In this document: positions 62,983 to 64,000 of the stretch, piece after piece | How positions within the stretch are numbered: position 1 is the first letter of the stretch | Layout: each line of letters opens with the position of its first letter | Program-made: the position numbers and the translations under genes | Assembly (NCBI RefSeq): GCF_017743935.1 | Contig: NZ_JAGHRE010000002.1 | Location: 372,001 to 436,000 of the forward strand | Reading direction: 5' to 3' | DNA length: 64,000 bases | Origin: Tropicibacter sp. R16_0 | Lineage (GTDB): Bacteria > Pseudomonadota > Alphaproteobacteria > Rhodobacterales > Rhodobacteraceae | Notes under the pieces: model-generated | The model's input: only the letters and a program-made list of their open reading frames with translations | Database searches by the model: none | What the model was told of the DNA's origin: nothing

Positions 62983-64000
62983 TTAGGCCTGGCTGGGTGC
63001 CGGGGTGTAAGCCTGCTCTTCCCCCGCCAAAATGGCATCGACACCACCGCAGGCGTCAATCTTCATTTGCTGGTCTGCAAAGGCCCGGGCGTTGACCTGA
63101 TCAACATCGGCGACCGTATCCAATCGGGCGCGCATGTCCTGTAGCACCGGAAAAAACGCCGGATCCTCGGCCAAGTTGATCGTTTCATGCGGATCATTTT
63201 GCATGTCGAACAATTGGTCCGGATAGCCCGGATAGCGAATGATCTTCCACTGGGCGGTGCGCAACATGAACATGCCCGTCACCGAAGACCAATCATGATA
63301 TTCGCTGAAAACCGCGCGATCCTGGTTCGGGGCCTCGAACCACCGGCTCAAGGGGCTGCCTGGCAGGTCCGGGTCAGATGCGCGGCCCGCGAACTCCAGC
63401 AGCGTTGGATGCATGTCCACCAAGGACACCGGCGTGTCGACCCGTTGCCCAGATGGAACATCCGGCCCCGAGACGATCAGTGGCACCGCCACGGCATCGT
63501 CATAAATCACGGATTTCCCCCACAACCCGCGATGGCCCAGGTTGTCGCCATGATCCGACGAGTAGATGACCCGCGTGTTGTCGGTCAGGCCGCTGTCCGA
63601 CAACGCGCCAAGGATCTGACCGATGTTGTGATCCAGAAAGGACACCAGACCATAATAGGCCTGCCGCGCAATACGCAGGCTGTCCGGATCAAAGCTGTCA
63701 TCATAATTGGACGACGCCCGCAAAGCATCCAGAACCGGGTGTCTGGGTCTTTCGGCCTCGGCGTATTGCCGGGGCGGCGGAATCTCGGCATCCCGGTACA
63801 GATCAAAGAAACGCTGCGGCGCGATGAGCGGGAAATGCGGCGCGACCAGCCCGACATAGAGCACCCAAGGCTTATCGCTTTTGGTACGCGCGGCATTCCG
63901 CAGCCAGTCACAGGCCTTTTGCGTGATGTCCCGGTCGTACCGAGTATATCCCGTCTCTCCCGGTCCGATCTGTCCGGCCAACTGCTCTGCGCCCGCAATT
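62983..64000 (-). CDS. Sulfatase, C-terminal part (truncated by window end)
   Basis: The reading frame stays open to base 64000, so the N-terminus with the catalytic Cys motif lies outside the window; about 339 residues are seen. They match sulfatases of the choline-sulfatase type: YVGLVAPHFPL, SSDHGDNLGHRGLWGKSVIYDDAVAVPLIVSGP, SLVDMHPTLLEFAG and the late LFDMQNDPHETINLA. It is distinct from the two other sulfatases here. It converges with the solute-binding protein gene. Confidence 0.9.
   Translation of the reverse strand, partial: IAGAEQLAGQIGPGETGYTRYDRDITQKACDWLRNAARTKSDKPWVLYVGLVAPHFPLIAPQRFFDLYRDAEIPPPRQYAEAERPRHPVLDALRASSNYDDSFDPDSLRIARQAYYGLVSFLDHNIGQILGALSDSGLTDNTRVIYSSDHGDNLGHRGLWGKSVIYDDAVAVPLIVSGPDVPSGQRVDTPVSLVDMHPTLLEFAGRASDPDLPGSPLSRWFEAPNQDRAVFSEYHDWSSVTGMFMLRTAQWKIIRYPGYPDQLFDMQNDPHETINLAEDPAFFPVLQDMRARLDTVADVDQVNARAFADQQMKIDACGGVDAILAGEEQAYTPAPSQA

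Overview
The window looks like chromosomal DNA of a marine Roseobacter-group alphaproteobacterium (family Rhodobacteraceae), close to Ruegeria or Phaeobacter in style. The evidence is the high-GC coding bias, a ChpT phosphotransferase (CckA-ChpT-CtrA relay), an rplU gene with an alanine-rich extension, the olsB-olsA pair, an acyl-homoserine-lactone-type LuxR regulator, and many genes for methylated amines and sulfate esters. Taxonomy is inferred from gene content only. No prophage, insertion sequence, CRISPR array or rRNA was seen.

Layout. 0-4 kb: end of a quinone oxidoreductase gene, a histidine phosphatase, a crotonase-fold and a MaoC-fold enzyme, then aroQ coupled to a LuxR-type regulator. 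4.0-4.6 kb: the only long gene-free stretch, with a perfect 14-bp inverted repeat and a head-to-head pair of GC-rich repeats. 4.6-17.2 kb: housekeeping genes (rpsB-tsf, olsB-olsA, chpT, obgE-proB-proA, rplU-rpmA) with a lipoprotein, a LysE exporter with an acetyltransferase, and two tandem DUF2059-type secreted proteins. tRNA-Ser(CGA) is at 17.35 kb.

17.5-34.1 kb is a catabolic island, almost all on the minus strand. A GlxA-type AraC regulator precedes seven genes that run in nearly unbroken, mostly overlapping order: a Rieske oxygenase of the quaternary-amine type, a choline-sulfatase-like enzyme, a short-chain dehydrogenase, a BKACE (beta-keto acid cleavage) enzyme, an aldehyde dehydrogenase, a second short-chain dehydrogenase and a carnitine-dehydrogenase-like enzyme. 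Nearby are a dimethylglycine/sarcosine-dehydrogenase-like flavoenzyme, an acyl-CoA synthetase, and a three-gene one-carbon module (virulence-factor-family protein, MetF-like reductase, methyltetrahydrofolate methyltransferase). Together they suggest uptake-independent breakdown of a sulfated or hydroxylated trimethylammonium compound, with the methyl groups passing to folate. This pathway is an inference.

34.3-45.5 kb: a Tat-exported PhoX phosphatase with a candidate Pho box, a Ppx/GppA phosphatase, rlmE, an eight-haem cytochrome fused to HEAT/TPR repeats, and a set of envelope proteins including two AI-2E-family transporters. 45.5-51.8 kb: a complete MoxR-Bat operon (MoxR, DUF58, DUF4381, VWA, VWA-TPR, BatD). 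51.9-56.4 kb: an exported sulfatase, an exported HAD phosphatase, cardiolipin synthase and a small ion channel. 56.5-61.2 kb: an ABC exporter with an AttH-type lipocalin protein and an FMN-binding protein. 61.3-64 kb: an orphan peptide-type solute-binding protein and a third sulfatase cut by the window end.
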